DNA of 64,000 nt from Prodigiosinella confusarubida (GCF_002847015.1 NZ_CP025085.1:682001-746000), one strand, 5' to 3'. Shown: positions 39,266 through 49,084, counted from the stretch's first letter. Program-made: numbers and translations. Notes: a model not told the origin generated them from the sequence alone.

Positions 39266-40450
39266 ATGTCAATTGAAGCGTTATTGGCGCAGCGCATGGC
39301 TCGCCTGAAAAGCTCCGCGATTCGTGAGTTGCTGAAGCACAGCAAAATGGACCGGGTCATTTCGTTGGCTGGAGGGATACCTTCTGATGCATTGTTTGAT
39401 TTTGAGGGACTGAATCAGGCCACGCAATTAGCTATCACCGAACAGCCCAAGTCGGCATTCCAGTATGGTTTAACGGAAGGGAGCCCTTTGCTGCGCGAAC
39501 GGATTGTGGCGTTGTGCGCACTACGTGGGCTCAAAACCCACGCCGACGAAATTGTGGTTACAGCGGGTTCCCAGCAAGCGTTGGATCTGGTGATGCGTGC
39601 GACGGTAAATCCACAGGATATCTTTGTGGTTGAGCGCCCCACCTATTTGGCGGCGTTGCAGACACTGGAACTGGCAGAAGCGCGAATCATGTCGGTATCA
39701 TCGGATGAGAATGGCATGGTGGTGGATGAACTGGCGACACTGCTGGAAACTCAACGTATCAAAGGCGTTTATCTGGTGCCGAACTTTGGCAACCCCAGCG
39801 GCGCGACGTTGAGCGCGGCACGCCGTAAGCAGTTGGTAGAACTGGCCGCACGCTATGATTTCATCATCGTGGAAGACGACCCGTATGGCGAGTTGCGTTT
39901 TACCGATGAACGTCATGCCACGCTATATCAACTGGCGAAAGAGGCCGGATATGCTGATCGGGTGATTTATACCTCGTCATTTTCCAAAATACTGGCACCC
40001 GGCCTGCGCCTTGGATGGGCCATTCTGCCGGAATGGTTGCTGCATAAAGTGGCGATTATCAAACAGGCAGCGGATCTGCATGCCAGCTCGTTGTCTCAGA
40101 CTATTGCCGAATACTATCTGGGCTTGAACCGCCTGCCGGCACAGATCGAAAAAATCCGTCAGGCATATAAAGTGAAGGGTGAACTACTGTCATCGCTGAT
40201 GGAGAAGGAGCTGGGTGGGGTGATTACCTTTAACCAGCCGAAAGGCGGCATGTTCCTGTGGGCCAGGTTTCGTCAGGAATTTAATACCACCGACTGGCTG
40301 CAAAAAACGCTGGAACAAGGCGTGGTCTTTGTGCCTGGTGAGTTTTTCTTCGCAGAAAAACCTGATTATTCAACGCTGCGTTTATCCTTTGCTACCGCGA
40401 CGGAAGAACAGATGCACGAAGCCGTTACTCGCCTGCGACGGACGCTGTAA
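39266..40450 (+). CDS. PLP-dependent aminotransferase (fold type I, LysN/2-aminoadipate-like)
   Basis: A 394-residue class-I/II aminotransferase-like protein without the GntR helix-turn-helix of MocR regulators. ATG 39266 (MSIEALLAQRMARLKSSAIREL) follows GTGAGAG; a GTG twelve bases upstream is less likely. The Schiff-base lysine lies in YTSSFSKILAPGLRLGW; the cofactor-aspartate region is IIVEDDPYGELRF, and the substrate-loop NFGNPSGATLS is typical. Enzymes of this subfamily include 2-aminoadipate, aromatic and branched-chain amino-acid transaminases, so placement directly after livF suggests, but does not prove, a role in amino-acid breakdown. Confidence 0.85.
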   Translation: MSIEALLAQRMARLKSSAIRELLKHSKMDRVISLAGGIPSDALFDFEGLNQATQLAITEQPKSAFQYGLTEGSPLLRERIVALCALRGLKTHADEIVVTAGSQQALDLVMRATVNPQDIFVVERPTYLAALQTLELAEARIMSVSSDENGMVVDELATLLETQRIKGVYLVPNFGNPSGATLSAARRKQLVELAARYDFIIVEDDPYGELRFTDERHATLYQLAKEAGYADRVIYTSSFSKILAPGLRLGWAILPEWLLHKVAIIKQAADLHASSLSQTIAEYYLGLNRLPAQIEKIRQAYKVKGELLSSLMEKELGGVITFNQPKGGMFLWARFRQEFNTTDWLQKTLEQGVVFVPGEFFFAEKPDYSTLRLSFATATEEQMHEAVTRLRRTL

Positions 40451-40525
40451 GCTTGACTACTCCGGCTATCTTCGTGAAAGAAAGCGGGGATCTCTCTTAA
40501 TGTTAACGCCTTGACTATCAGATAG

Positions 40526-40545
40526 ATTCCCGCCTTGACGGGAAT
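40526..40545. terminator. Hairpin between convergent aminotransferase and chemoreceptor genes
   Basis: ATTCCCG (40526-40532) with CGGGAAT (40539-40545), loop CCTTGA. It lies in the 133-base convergent gap; no long T-run follows. Confidence 0.5.
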
Positions 40546-40583
40546 GCTCCGTCAGATATCAGATTTTTCACACCACAGGGTGA

Positions 40584-42239
40584 TTAAAAACTTTCCCAGT
40601 CTTTGTTGGCGCCGTTGGCCAATGCCAGTCTGGGTTTGGGGTGCACTTTTTCCCGAGGCGTGTGGTGTTGGGCCCCGGTAATAATAAATACTTTCATCAG
40701 CTCTACCAGCTGTGATGCCTGGTCGTTCAGGCTGTCTGCCGCACTGGTTGATTCTTCCACCAGCGAGGCATTTTGCTGCGTAACCTGATCGAGCTGGTTA
40801 ATGGCGTCATTAATCTGTGAAATACCGGCTTCCTGTTCATGGGTAGTGGTGCCAATCTCGTTAATCAGATCGGCCACATGACGTGCCTGGCGCACCAGTT
40901 CATCAATAGTGGTTCCCGCTTTCCCGACCAGATTTGAGCCAGTTTCCACTTTTCGCACGCTCTCGCTGATGAGCTCTTTAATTTCTTTAGCTGCGGAAGC
41001 CGAGCGTTGTGCCAGTGAACGCACTTCACCCGCCACGACGGCGAAGCCACGCCCCTGCTCGCCAGCCCGGGCAGCTTCTACCGCCGCATTGAGCGCCAGA
41101 ATGTTGGTCTGGAAGGCAATGCCATCAATGACGCCGATAATGTCGCCTATCTTGCGGGAGCTGCCGGATATATCCTCCATTGTGCGAATAATATTACCGA
41201 CGGCTTCTCCACTCTTGGCCGCCGTTTCGCTGGCTGAATTAGCCAGCGTGGTGGCCGAGCGAACGGTATCTGCATTTTGGCGGATAGTCTGACTCATCTC
41301 TTCCATTGAAGCCGCGGTTTGTTGCAAGCTAGCGGCTTGTTCTTCCGTCCGTTGGCTGAGATCGGTGCTGCCAGCGGCAATCTGGTTGGACCCCGTAGCG
41401 ATAGATTCGCTGCTCTGGCGAACCTGATCGACAACGTTACTCAAACCTTTTTGCATTTCATTCATTGCCGCCAGCACACTGGTCGTGTCCCCAGGGCGGA
41501 GAGAAATCGTAACGGATAAGTCACCTTGCGCAACCTGTCGAGCTATCTGTGCGGCATAGATCGGTTCACCACCCAGTTGCCTTTTAATGATGTGATTAAT
41601 TAGTCCAGTGACCAATATGCCAAGTACGGAGGAAATAATGGCCAGTATCAGCATGAAGTTACCGTCGGATTTTGCTTCGTGCATGGCATTAGTTGCCATG
41701 GACAGGGTCATGTTTTTTTGTGCGTCAACCATGCCATCCAATGCCTTGAACACACCATCCTGGGCGGTCTGCATTTCGTTCAGCATGATTGCTCGTGCCT
41801 GTTCCCGTAACTCGGGTTGTTGGGACATACTGAGTTCAAGTGCTTGCAGGAAAGCTTTCAGGTACGCCGGACGTGCCTTGGTCATCTGGTCCAGCGAAGC
41901 ACGGGTTTCCGGGGTATCCAGTCGTTCATTCAGCTGTTTGAGAAGTGCTGTGTTACGCGCGATTTGTTTATCGATTAACTGCTTTTCTTGTTGTATTCGT
42001 TGTGGATCGGTGCTGAGTCCGATATTGCGTATCAGCCGGGCATTGATATCGAAGCCAGCTTTTGTTTCCTGTATCAGTATCAGGTCGGTCAGACGCTCTT
42101 CAGCGAGATATTGAATATCGTTACTCAGGGCAACCAATTGTGAGCGACCAAAAATAGCGACCAGCAGGCCAATGATAATCACCAGTGCGAAGCCGGTAAT
42201 CAGCATGGCGCCAAGTTTCATCTTTTTTAAAACGTCCAT
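40584..42239 (-). CDS. Methyl-accepting chemotaxis protein
   Basis: Transmembrane chemoreceptor of 551 residues. Helix 1 ([21 protein letters not shown]) is followed by a periplasmic four-helix-bundle-type sensor (about residues 35-190), helix 2 ([20 protein letters not shown]), HAMP, and the cytoplasmic signalling hairpin with the universal tip [35 protein letters not shown]. The C terminus DWESF resembles the NWETF pentapeptide that tethers CheR/CheB, so this is a major (high-abundance) type receptor. The ligand is unknown. Its neighbours are the amino-acid and tetronate genes. Confidence 0.93.
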   Translation of the reverse strand: MDVLKKMKLGAMLITGFALVIIIGLLVAIFGRSQLVALSNDIQYLAEERLTDLILIQETKAGFDINARLIRNIGLSTDPQRIQQEKQLIDKQIARNTALLKQLNERLDTPETRASLDQMTKARPAYLKAFLQALELSMSQQPELREQARAIMLNEMQTAQDGVFKALDGMVDAQKNMTLSMATNAMHEAKSDGNFMLILAIISSVLGILVTGLINHIIKRQLGGEPIYAAQIARQVAQGDLSVTISLRPGDTTSVLAAMNEMQKGLSNVVDQVRQSSESIATGSNQIAAGSTDLSQRTEEQAASLQQTAASMEEMSQTIRQNADTVRSATTLANSASETAAKSGEAVGNIIRTMEDISGSSRKIGDIIGVIDGIAFQTNILALNAAVEAARAGEQGRGFAVVAGEVRSLAQRSASAAKEIKELISESVRKVETGSNLVGKAGTTIDELVRQARHVADLINEIGTTTHEQEAGISQINDAINQLDQVTQQNASLVEESTSAADSLNDQASQLVELMKVFIITGAQHHTPREKVHPKPRLALANGANKDWESF

Positions 42240-42428
42240 AGATATCCTTACTTTTCTTAATTTCCATGAGTTTTTTATCGCTCCGTTTAGAAGAAAACGG
42301 TACTTCAGTGTATAATTTTGCTTAATTCGGCCTCTCTTTCACAAATCGTGTATTAATTTTTGTTAGTGCCTTTTGTTTTGGTATTTTATTATTGGATAAT
42401 AAATAATGATTCATATTATATGTTCAGC

Positions 42429-42555
42429 TATACCCGTCATACTTCAAGTTTCAGGTGTGTTGGCTGCGTTCGTTCACCCGAATCACTTATCTGAGTAAGC
42501 TCATCGGGATTCACTCTCTTGCCGCCTTCCTGCAACTCGAATTATTTTGGGTATA
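42429..42555. repeat. ERIC/IRU-type palindromic repeat (127 bases)
   Basis: A 127-base imperfect palindrome with TATACCC ends (42429 and, inverted, 42549-42555). Its centre (ACTTATCTGAGTAAGCTCATCG) resembles the AGCTTACTxxAAGTGA core of enterobacterial repetitive intergenic consensus elements, and 127 bases is the classic ERIC length. Such elements are non-coding, transcribed as structured RNA and can influence neighbouring mRNA. It lies in the 595-base gap (42240-42834) between the end of ygbN and the chemoreceptor gene. Confidence 0.75.
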
Positions 42556-42562
42556 ATGTTTA

Positions 42563-42652
42563 TATACCCAATGAATTTCAAGATATAAGAAGGCGTCAAC
42601 CGAGTAACGAAAGGCAGATAACGCCCTTGCAACTTGCAAAATGATGGGTGTA
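42563..42652. repeat. Second short palindromic element (about 90 bases)
   Basis: Seven bases after the ERIC-like repeat another element runs from TATACCCAATGAATTTCAAG to its imperfect inverse CTTGCAAAATGATGGGTGTA. Same TATACCC terminal motif but a different interior, lacking the ERIC centre. The remaining gap to the ygbN hairpin (42653-42793) shows nothing recognisable. Confidence 0.6.
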
Positions 42653-42793
42653 ATGGAAATACATAATTGACTGATAATAACAATAAAAACCAAGTCATCT
42701 ATTTCCTTTGGTAATAACTATTATTTAATAATAAGAATAAGGAAGTGAGCGTGATTTGTCGATTGTAATGTTGGCGATCGCCACATAGAAATA

Positions 42794-42825
42794 CCTGCAT
42801 CTGTGACAGGATTCTCAGATGCAGG
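42794..42825 (-). terminator. Terminator after ygbN
   Basis: Perfect 10-base stem CCTGCATCTG (42794-42803) with CAGATGCAGG (42816-42825), 10 bases after the ygbN stop on the minus strand, followed on that strand by TATTTCT. Confidence 0.75.
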
Positions 42826-42834
42826 AATAAAATA

Positions 42835-44190
42835 TCAGATTACCAGCCACAAACCCCAGATGATAAAAAATCCTGACAGAGAAAGTACTGTGGTGAGTAG
42901 CGTCCAGGTTTTCAGCCCATCAGAGACGGACAATCCAAGATATTTGGTGACAATCCAGAATCCAGAATCGTTTACATGTGATAATCCCAGGCCGCCAAAA
43001 CAGGCCGACAGCGTGACCAGCACCAATTGGATCTGGTTTAAACCACTAACTGCCTGGGTTAACAATCCACAGGTGGTGAGAATGGCAACGGTAGCTGAAC
43101 CCTGAGAGGCTCGCAGTGCCAGGGAGAGAATAAACGCGGCCGGTATCAGTGGCAGATGGATACTGGTTAGTGTCTCAGCCAGTGCCTTACCGACACCCGA
43201 TTCCACCAGTACTTTACCGAATACCCCGCCAGCGCCGGTGACCATAATCACAACGGCTGCCGCTGGCATTGCATCACCCATCACCATCCCGGTTTTTTCC
43301 AGCGTCCATCCCTGACGACGGGCAATAAAGAAAAATGCCAGTGTTAGCGCGACAAGCAGTGCCACCGCCGGCGCACCAACCAGTGTGGACAGATTACGGA
43401 TGGGATGCCCTGCCGGTAGAATCGTGGCAGAGACCGTACCCAGCATGATGATGGCGATCGGTATCACAATCAAGGCGGTGATCAGCCCGGCGGACGGTGC
43501 GCGGGTATTCAGCGGTGTCGTGCTGTCTTCCGATTTGGCTAACTGCAACTGTTCCAAAACGTCAATGGAGAGGGCGTAGTTGCGGCGGTTAATGAACGTC
43601 GACATCCAAAAACCGATGACACCGACCGGGATGGCAACGGCTATGCCCAGCATGGTCAGCCAGCCAATATCCGCATTCAGCAACCCTGCTGCGGCAACCG
43701 GGCCAGGATGAGGCGGCATCGCCACATGGACGGTCAGCATGACACCCGCCATCGGTAAACCGAATTTCAGTGGTGATACTTTGGCGACCTTGGCAAAACC
43801 ATAAATAATCGGGGCCAGAATAATAAAACCGACATCGAAGAACACCGGGATACCGAGAATAAATGCTGCGATGGTTAGTGCGGCAATAATCCGGTGTGTT
43901 CCCAATAGTTGAGTAAAACGCTTTGCCAGGGATTCGGCACCGCCGGAAACCTCAATCATCCTGCCCAGCATGGCGCCCAGACCGATGATCATGGTGACTG
44001 ACCCTAGCACGCCCCCCATCCCGCTGGTCATCACTTTCATGATTTCGCTGGTGGGAATGCCGGTAGACAGTCCTACCAGTAAGCTGACTATTAATAGCGC
44101 CACAAAAGGCTGTATTTTTATTTTTATTACTAACAAGAGCAGTAATAATACGCCCAGTATTGCGATGCAGAGTAATGCTGAGGTTGACAT
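42835..44190 (-). CDS. ygbN: GntP-family permease YgbN, probable tetronate transporter
   Basis: GntP/DsdX-type inner-membrane symporter of 451 residues with about twelve helices (LLCIAILGVLLLLLLVIKIKI; FVALLIVSLLVGLSTGIP; AAFILGIPVFFDVGFIILAP; MPPHPGPVAAAGLL, a family hallmark). ATG 44190 lies behind GAGGGTCAGAATT; the frame is open five codons upstream. It is the last gene of the ltnD-otnK-otnC-otnI operon, as in E. coli ygbJKLMN, so uptake of L-threonate, D-threonate or D-erythronate is the likely role; the substrate itself is inferred. Confidence 0.85.
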   Translation of the reverse strand: MSTSALLCIAILGVLLLLLLVIKIKIQPFVALLIVSLLVGLSTGIPTSEIMKVMTSGMGGVLGSVTMIIGLGAMLGRMIEVSGGAESLAKRFTQLLGTHRIIAALTIAAFILGIPVFFDVGFIILAPIIYGFAKVAKVSPLKFGLPMAGVMLTVHVAMPPHPGPVAAAGLLNADIGWLTMLGIAVAIPVGVIGFWMSTFINRRNYALSIDVLEQLQLAKSEDSTTPLNTRAPSAGLITALIVIPIAIIMLGTVSATILPAGHPIRNLSTLVGAPAVALLVALTLAFFFIARRQGWTLEKTGMVMGDAMPAAAVVIMVTGAGGVFGKVLVESGVGKALAETLTSIHLPLIPAAFILSLALRASQGSATVAILTTCGLLTQAVSGLNQIQLVLVTLSACFGGLGLSHVNDSGFWIVTKYLGLSVSDGLKTWTLLTTVLSLSGFFIIWGLWLVI

Positions 44191-44366
44191 AATTCTGACC
44201 CTCAATTAAATAATATTTATGCGTTGATGTTTTTCCTGTTATTGCAGGTAATAGCAGGAAGTATTTTTTATTTTTTTAAGATAAAAAGATGTTCATGGAG
44301 TAATGGTCAGTGATGACAATTACTCCTGAATTTCATTTTTATAATAATGAACATATCCAATAAGTG

Positions 44367-44404
44367 TCACGTTACAGGAAAGCGACAATGCAATTGTAAC
44401 GTGA
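44367..44404 (-). promoter_or_regulatory. Intercistronic hairpin between otnI and ygbN
   Basis: TCACGTTACA (44367-44376) and TGTAACGTGA (44395-44404) are perfect 10-base arms, ending 16 bases after the otnI stop. There is no T-tract. The 229-base gap between the enzyme genes and ygbN otherwise has only AT-rich sequence, so ygbN might have its own promoter or be partly attenuated by this stem. Confidence 0.55.
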
Positions 44405-44419
44405 AAGATGTCGATATAC

Positions 44420-45196
44420 TTATTGCCAGGGTTTAATCCAGCCTAATCCCTCTTTTGTATTCCCGCGTGGATTATATTCACAACCTACCCAGCCGGAATA
44501 ACCGAGACGATCCAGTTCTTCAAATAAGAATGGGTAATTTATTTCTCCTTCATCAGGTTCATGACGTCCCGGTACGGCGGCAATCTGAACATGACCGTAA
44601 CGACCCTGCATTTCCCGCATAATCTGTGTCAAATTACCATCAACAATTTGGGCGTGATAGAGATCCAACTGCACCCAGACATTGTCGCGATCAATCCGGT
44701 TTACCATCTCCAGTGTTTGATATTGGCTGGCCAATAGATAACGGGGTTTCAGACCCGGGTTTAGTGCTTCCAGCATGATGCTAATATTGTGCGGGGCAAA
44801 CTTATCGGCCGCGTAGCGAATATTCTCAATATAGGTGCGCTGATAAAGAGAAATATCCGCACCTTCTGGAATAACACTCGCCATAATATGTACGGAAGGA
44901 CAATTCAAGGCGATGGCATATTCCAACGCGCGATCAATATCCCGGTGCGCATCCTCTACCCGTTCCGGCAACGCGGTGACTCCCCATTCACCCGCCGCGA
45001 TATTACCTGGCGAGGTATTAAATAATACCTGCTGAAGCCCGTAATGCTGTAATTTCTCAGCCAGTACCTCGGCTGGATATTCATAAGGGAATAAAAATTC
45101 AACGCCGTTGAAACCCGCCTCAGCGGCAGCCTGAAAACGCTCCAGAAAGGGCAGTTCGGTAAACAGGGTCGAAAGGTTTGCAGCAAATTTCGGCAT
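44420..45196 (-). CDS. otnI: 2-oxo-tetronate isomerase OtnI (hydroxypyruvate-isomerase family)
   Basis: TIM-barrel isomerase (xylose-isomerase-like) converting 2-oxo- to 3-oxo-tetronate in threonate/erythronate catabolism. 258 residues, with metal/active-site stretches [28 protein letters not shown] and [11 protein letters not shown]. The Hyi branch (hydroxypyruvate isomerase) is similar, but the operon context (otnC, otnK, ltnD) indicates OtnI/YgbM. Directly downstream of otnC, with two bases between stop and start. Confidence 0.88.
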   Translation of the reverse strand: MPKFAANLSTLFTELPFLERFQAAAEAGFNGVEFLFPYEYPAEVLAEKLQHYGLQQVLFNTSPGNIAAGEWGVTALPERVEDAHRDIDRALEYAIALNCPSVHIMASVIPEGADISLYQRTYIENIRYAADKFAPHNISIMLEALNPGLKPRYLLASQYQTLEMVNRIDRDNVWVQLDLYHAQIVDGNLTQIMREMQGRYGHVQIAAVPGRHEPDEGEINYPFLFEELDRLGYSGWVGCEYNPRGNTKEGLGWIKPWQ

Positions 45197-45198
45197 GA

Positions 45199-45840
45199 TT
45201 AACTCCGTAATTCAGCAATTTCTTCGCCAGTTAAGTAGCGAATACGTCGGTCGCCAAGAATGAAAATCAGTTTGGCGGTTTCTTCCAGCTCTTCCATATT
45301 GTCTGCGGCGGCCCGCAAATCCTTGCCAGTGACCACCGGACCATGATTAGCCAGCAGAAAGGCGCTATAGTGTGGTGCGAGTGCGACCAGGTCTTCACCC
45401 AGACGGGCATCTCCCGGACGGTAATAAGGCACCACCGGCACCTGACCAACCCGCATTACCACATATGGCGTAAAGGGCCGGATGGCATCCTGTGTATTTA
45501 ATCCTTCCAGACAGGAGAGCGCGGTTAAATAGGTACTGTGTAGATGTACCACGGCACGGCAAGCCGGGTTATTAAGATACAGCGCCCGATGGAAACTCAC
45601 TTCTTTAGAGGGTTTATCGCCGGAAAGCCATTTTCCATCGAGCCTGACCTTCGAAAGTCGCTCTGCCTGCAATTCGCCCAGACAGGAACCCGTCGGGGTA
45701 GCGAGTAGCGTGCCATCATCCAGCAGCAGCGAAAGATTGCCCGCAGAGCCAGTGGCATAACCGCGCTGAAAAAATGACGCACCCAGCCTGACCATTTCGT
45801 CACGCGCCAGTTGCTCATGGGTGGGCTGACGACCTGTCAT
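45199..45840 (-). CDS. otnC: 3-oxo-tetronate 4-phosphate decarboxylase OtnC
   Basis: Class-II aldolase-fold, Zn-dependent decarboxylase acting on 3-oxo-tetronate 4-phosphate to give dihydroxyacetone phosphate and CO2. 213 residues with the substrate loop [13 protein letters not shown], the metal histidines in [13 protein letters not shown], and [11 protein letters not shown]. Belongs to the YgbL/fuculose-aldolase family. Start overlaps the otnK stop (ATGA). Confidence 0.9.
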   Translation of the reverse strand: MTGRQPTHEQLARDEMVRLGASFFQRGYATGSAGNLSLLLDDGTLLATPTGSCLGELQAERLSKVRLDGKWLSGDKPSKEVSFHRALYLNNPACRAVVHLHSTYLTALSCLEGLNTQDAIRPFTPYVVMRVGQVPVVPYYRPGDARLGEDLVALAPHYSAFLLANHGPVVTGKDLRAAADNMEELEETAKLIFILGDRRIRYLTGEEIAELRS

Positions 45841-47111
45841 AAGGCAAACTCCTGTTGTGCTCGGGCAAAAAAGTCTTCATCACCAAAGTTGCCGGATTTT
45901 AATGCCAGTGATAACGGATGGTCGGTGGATTTAACCCACGGAACGCCAGGGGAAATAGTCGGACCGATGTGGAACGCGCGAATGCCCAACGTTTGCACCA
46001 CCCTGCTGGAGGTTTCGCCGCCAGCGATGATAAAACGCCGGAATCCTGCCGTCTGTAGCTGGCTGGCCACGCAGGCGAACAGGGTTTCTACCGCATGACT
46101 GCTGGCTTGTGCCCCAAAACGTTGTTGAATAGTGGCCAATGCTTCCGGTGCCGCGGTGGCGTACAGTAACGGTGCCAGCACGTCGTTGCGGTGTTCCTCT
46201 GCCCAGCGAGCCAGTTCATGAGCATAAGTTTGCAGTGCGCTCTCACTTTCAAGGCAACGGGCCACATCGATGGCCTGATGGGCGGCCTGCTGGCAATAAC
46301 GCGCCACCTGTTGGTTGGTCATCACTGAACAGGAGCCGGAAAGCACTATACCAGCGCCCGGTTGTGGTAATCCGGCTTGCGTGGCGGTGGTTGATTGTGG
46401 CGCTGATGTGGCCCACACCCGCGCCAGACCGATAGCCAGCCCGGAACCGCCGGTCACCAGTTTCATTTCCCGCAGCGCATCGCCCTGTGTCAACAGATGC
46501 TGTTCGTTCAGGGTATCCAGTACCGCGTAGCGGCATCCCTGTTCCCGAAGTTGCGCCAAATGCTGTTTTACCGCCGCTGGACCCCGGTCCATGACGGCGT
46601 ATGGCACCAGACCTGCGTGTCCATTGGCCTGCTGTTCCATTAGCCGCAGCAGGTTACTGTCCGTCATAGGGGTGACCGGGTGGTGACGCATGCCGGATTC
46701 CGACAGCAACTGCCCCATCACAAACAGATAACCCTGATACACGGTACGACCATTCACCGGCAACGCCGGGGAAATCACCGTCATAGATTCGCCCAACGCG
46801 TCCAGCAGCGCATCGGTCACCGGCCCGATATTCCCGTGGACGGTGCTGTCGAAAGTGGAGCAATATTTGAAATAGAACTGCTGGCAGCCCTGTTGCTGTA
46901 GCCAGGCGAGCGCCTTCAGTGCGTCGGTAACCGCCTGTTCAGCCGGACAGGAGCGGGACTTCAGGCTAATGACCACTGCCTGCGCCGTTATCTGATAATC
47001 GGCTTCCGGCACGCCATTCAGTTGTACGGTCGGCAGGCCATTCTGCACCAGAAAACTGGCGATATCCGTAGCGCCGGTAAAATCGTCTGCGATAACGCCA
47101 AGAGTGATCAT
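45837..47111 (-). CDS. otnK: 3-oxo-tetronate kinase OtnK
   Basis: Four-carbon acid sugar kinase (DUF1537/YgbK family) phosphorylating 3-oxo-tetronate at C4. 424 residues with the N-terminal substrate domain (IADDFTGATDIASFL) and C-terminal nucleotide-binding region (IIAGGETSSRVVQTLG). The start codon overlaps the ltnD stop and its stop overlaps otnC, so the enzymes are translationally coupled. Confidence 0.92.
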   Translation of the reverse strand: MITLGVIADDFTGATDIASFLVQNGLPTVQLNGVPEADYQITAQAVVISLKSRSCPAEQAVTDALKALAWLQQQGCQQFYFKYCSTFDSTVHGNIGPVTDALLDALGESMTVISPALPVNGRTVYQGYLFVMGQLLSESGMRHHPVTPMTDSNLLRLMEQQANGHAGLVPYAVMDRGPAAVKQHLAQLREQGCRYAVLDTLNEQHLLTQGDALREMKLVTGGSGLAIGLARVWATSAPQSTTATQAGLPQPGAGIVLSGSCSVMTNQQVARYCQQAAHQAIDVARCLESESALQTYAHELARWAEEHRNDVLAPLLYATAAPEALATIQQRFGAQASSHAVETLFACVASQLQTAGFRRFIIAGGETSSRVVQTLGIRAFHIGPTISPGVPWVKSTDHPLSLALKSGNFGDEDFFARAQQEFAL

Positions 47112-48022
47112 GCGTCCTCCCGTTTTTCCGGCAGCGTAATACCGCTGAAGACTTTGATCACCGCACTGTCATCCTGCTTACCAAATCCGGCGTTGCTGGC
47201 GGCAGTAAACATATTGAAAGCGGTGGAAGCCAGCGGCAGCGGGAAATGCAGCGCTTTGGCGGTGTCGGTCACCAATCCCAGATCCTTGACGAAGATATCG
47301 ACGGCGGATTTTGGCGTATAGTCGCCGTCCACTACGTGGCGCATCCGGTTTTCAAACATCCACGAGTTGCCAGCGGCGTGGGTCACTACATCGTACATTA
47401 CGTCCAGCGGGATACCGGCCCGGGCTGCCAGCGCCATTGCTTCTGCTCCGGCGGCGATATGCACACCTGCCAGTAACTGATGAATGATTTTTACGGTGGC
47501 GCCGAGGCCAATTTCGTTGCCGATGCGATACACCTTGCCCGCTACCGCGTTCAATACCGGCTCCAGTTTGTTGAATACATCGTCGCTGCCGGAGGCCATG
47601 ACGGTCATATCACCGGCAGCGGCCTTGACCGCGCCGCCAGATACCGGGGCGTCGAGCATCAACAACTGATGCTCTGCCAATTGTGCGGCAATGTCTTTGG
47701 CATCTTGCGCTGAAATGGTGGATGACACCATGACCGCCGTACCGGCCTTGAGTTTGGCGGCGACACTCGCTTCACCGAACAGAATGCTTTTCACCTGCGC
47801 GGCATTCACGACCAGCAGGACTACGGCGTCCAACTGGTTGGCAAAGTCGTCGATACGGGTGGCGGTTTGTGCCGCACCTTCCTGGCGCAAGCGCTCCAGT
47901 GTCTGCGGGTTGATATCGATGCCATAGGTAGTGAGCCCGGCGTTGATGCAGGACGTGGCTGCACCAAATCCCATCGATCCCAGACCGATGACCGCTACCG
48001 AATACGTTAAGGTTTCATTCAT
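47108..48022 (-). CDS. ltnD: L-threonate 2-dehydrogenase LtnD
   Basis: NAD-dependent 3-hydroxyisobutyrate-dehydrogenase-family enzyme (YgbJ) that oxidises L-threonate to 2-oxo-tetronate, the first step of the pathway. 304 residues; Rossmann glycine motif VIGLGSMGFGAATS at the N terminus, substrate-site LMLDAPVSGGAVKAAAG, and catalytic lysine in GLGATVKIIHQLL. First gene of the minus-strand operon, divergent from the regulator ygbI across a 300-base control region. Confidence 0.92.
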   Translation of the reverse strand: MNETLTYSVAVIGLGSMGFGAATSCINAGLTTYGIDINPQTLERLRQEGAAQTATRIDDFANQLDAVVLLVVNAAQVKSILFGEASVAAKLKAGTAVMVSSTISAQDAKDIAAQLAEHQLLMLDAPVSGGAVKAAAGDMTVMASGSDDVFNKLEPVLNAVAGKVYRIGNEIGLGATVKIIHQLLAGVHIAAGAEAMALAARAGIPLDVMYDVVTHAAGNSWMFENRMRHVVDGDYTPKSAVDIFVKDLGLVTDTAKALHFPLPLASTAFNMFTAASNAGFGKQDDSAVIKVFSGITLPEKREDA

Positions 48023-48160
48023 GACTGTCGCCTGTTAAGTTTAGTGATTATTTGTTCTATTGTGTTAAATGTAAGCGCAGTTGTCTGTTATTATGGTGAC
48101 TGTCATCACATAAATTAACATTCGGGTGGTATTATCAAACGCTCCAGTGAAAGCAATGTT

Positions 48161-48302
48161 TGTGATAAATGTTAGTAAGCTTTTTATATCAACAGGTTAT
48201 ATTTAAGGCTATGTTGAATATGTTAATCGCTGCATGGCTTATAACGTGAATTTATGGTAATTATCACCCTGAATAATGAGTGATATCACAATATTTATCA
48301 CG
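48161..48302. promoter_or_regulatory. Divergent control region of the tetronate operon with repeated GTGATA motifs
   Basis: The 300-base gap between ltnD and ygbI is AT-rich. It contains TGTGATAAAT (48161-48170), TTATCACCC (48261-48269) and TGATATCACAATATTTATCACG (48281-48302, split here: TGATATCA palindrome plus ATTTATCACG). These similar T/GATAAT-rich copies are candidate operators for the DeoR-type regulator, from sequence resemblance only. Confidence 0.4.
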
Positions 48303-48322
48303 AAAACTAACAGGAGTGCGTG

Positions 48323-49084
48323 GTGATACCGGTAGAGCGTCATCAAAAGATTTTGTCACTGATTACTGAACGTGGCGTGGTCAGCATCAGCGAACTGATG
48401 GAAACGCTGGGCGTATCGCACATGACGGTACGACGAGACGTGCAAAAATTGGAACAGGATGGGCTACTACTCAGTGTGTCCGGTGGTGTGCGTTCGCCGG
48501 AACGGCTGGCGGCAGAACCGTCTCATCAGGATAAATCTGTCATGTTCAGCCAGCAGAAAGACGCGATTGGCCGGCTGGCGGCGCAGCAGATCCCGCACAA
48601 CAGCTGTATTTATCTGGATGCAGGCACTACTACGCTATCGCTGGCGCGGCAACTGGCGGCACGGGACGATTTGCTGATTGTCACCAACGATTTTGTCATT
48701 GCCGGGTTTTTAATTGAATCCAGCCAGTGTCGTATGATCCACACCGGCGGCACCTTGTGCCGGGAAAACTGCTCCTGCGTGGGAGAAGCGGCGGCGCAGG
48801 CACTGCGTAATCTGTTTATTGATATCGCGTTTGTTTCGGCTTCTTCCTGGAGCCTGCGCGGCTTGTCCACGCCCAATGAAGACAAAGTCGCCGTCAAACG
48901 GGCGATAGTGGCAGCCAGCAGCAAGCGCATTTTACTAAGCGACACCTCAAAATACGGTCGTATCGCCACCTATCTGGCGACACCACTAACGGTATTTGAC
49001 AGCATTATTACCGACGATGGTTTACCCATTGCCGCACAGGACGCGTTGAGGAAAATAGACGTTGAGGTACTGGTGGCGCGGTGA
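48323..49084 (+). CDS. ygbI: DeoR-family transcriptional regulator YgbI
   Basis: Sugar-type repressor with N-terminal DeoR helix-turn-helix (SISELMETLGVSHMTVRRDVQKL) and a C-terminal effector-binding domain containing the sugar-phosphate/CoA-transferase-like motif (YLDAGTTTLSLARQL). I prefer the second GTG (48323), six bases after CAGGAG; the GTG at 48320 is only three bases from it. Position divergent to the ltnD operon matches E. coli ygbI, so it probably responds to a tetronate or its phosphate. 253 residues. Confidence 0.88.
   Translation: MIPVERHQKILSLITERGVVSISELMETLGVSHMTVRRDVQKLEQDGLLLSVSGGVRSPERLAAEPSHQDKSVMFSQQKDAIGRLAAQQIPHNSCIYLDAGTTTLSLARQLAARDDLLIVTNDFVIAGFLIESSQCRMIHTGGTLCRENCSCVGEAAAQALRNLFIDIAFVSASSWSLRGLSTPNEDKVAVKRAIVAASSKRILLSDTSKYGRIATYLATPLTVFDSIITDDGLPIAAQDALRKIDVEVLVAR

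Noticed and set aside
42501-42698. Short open frames inside the palindromic repeats
   Set aside because: They translate the inverted repeats themselves and have no start signals.
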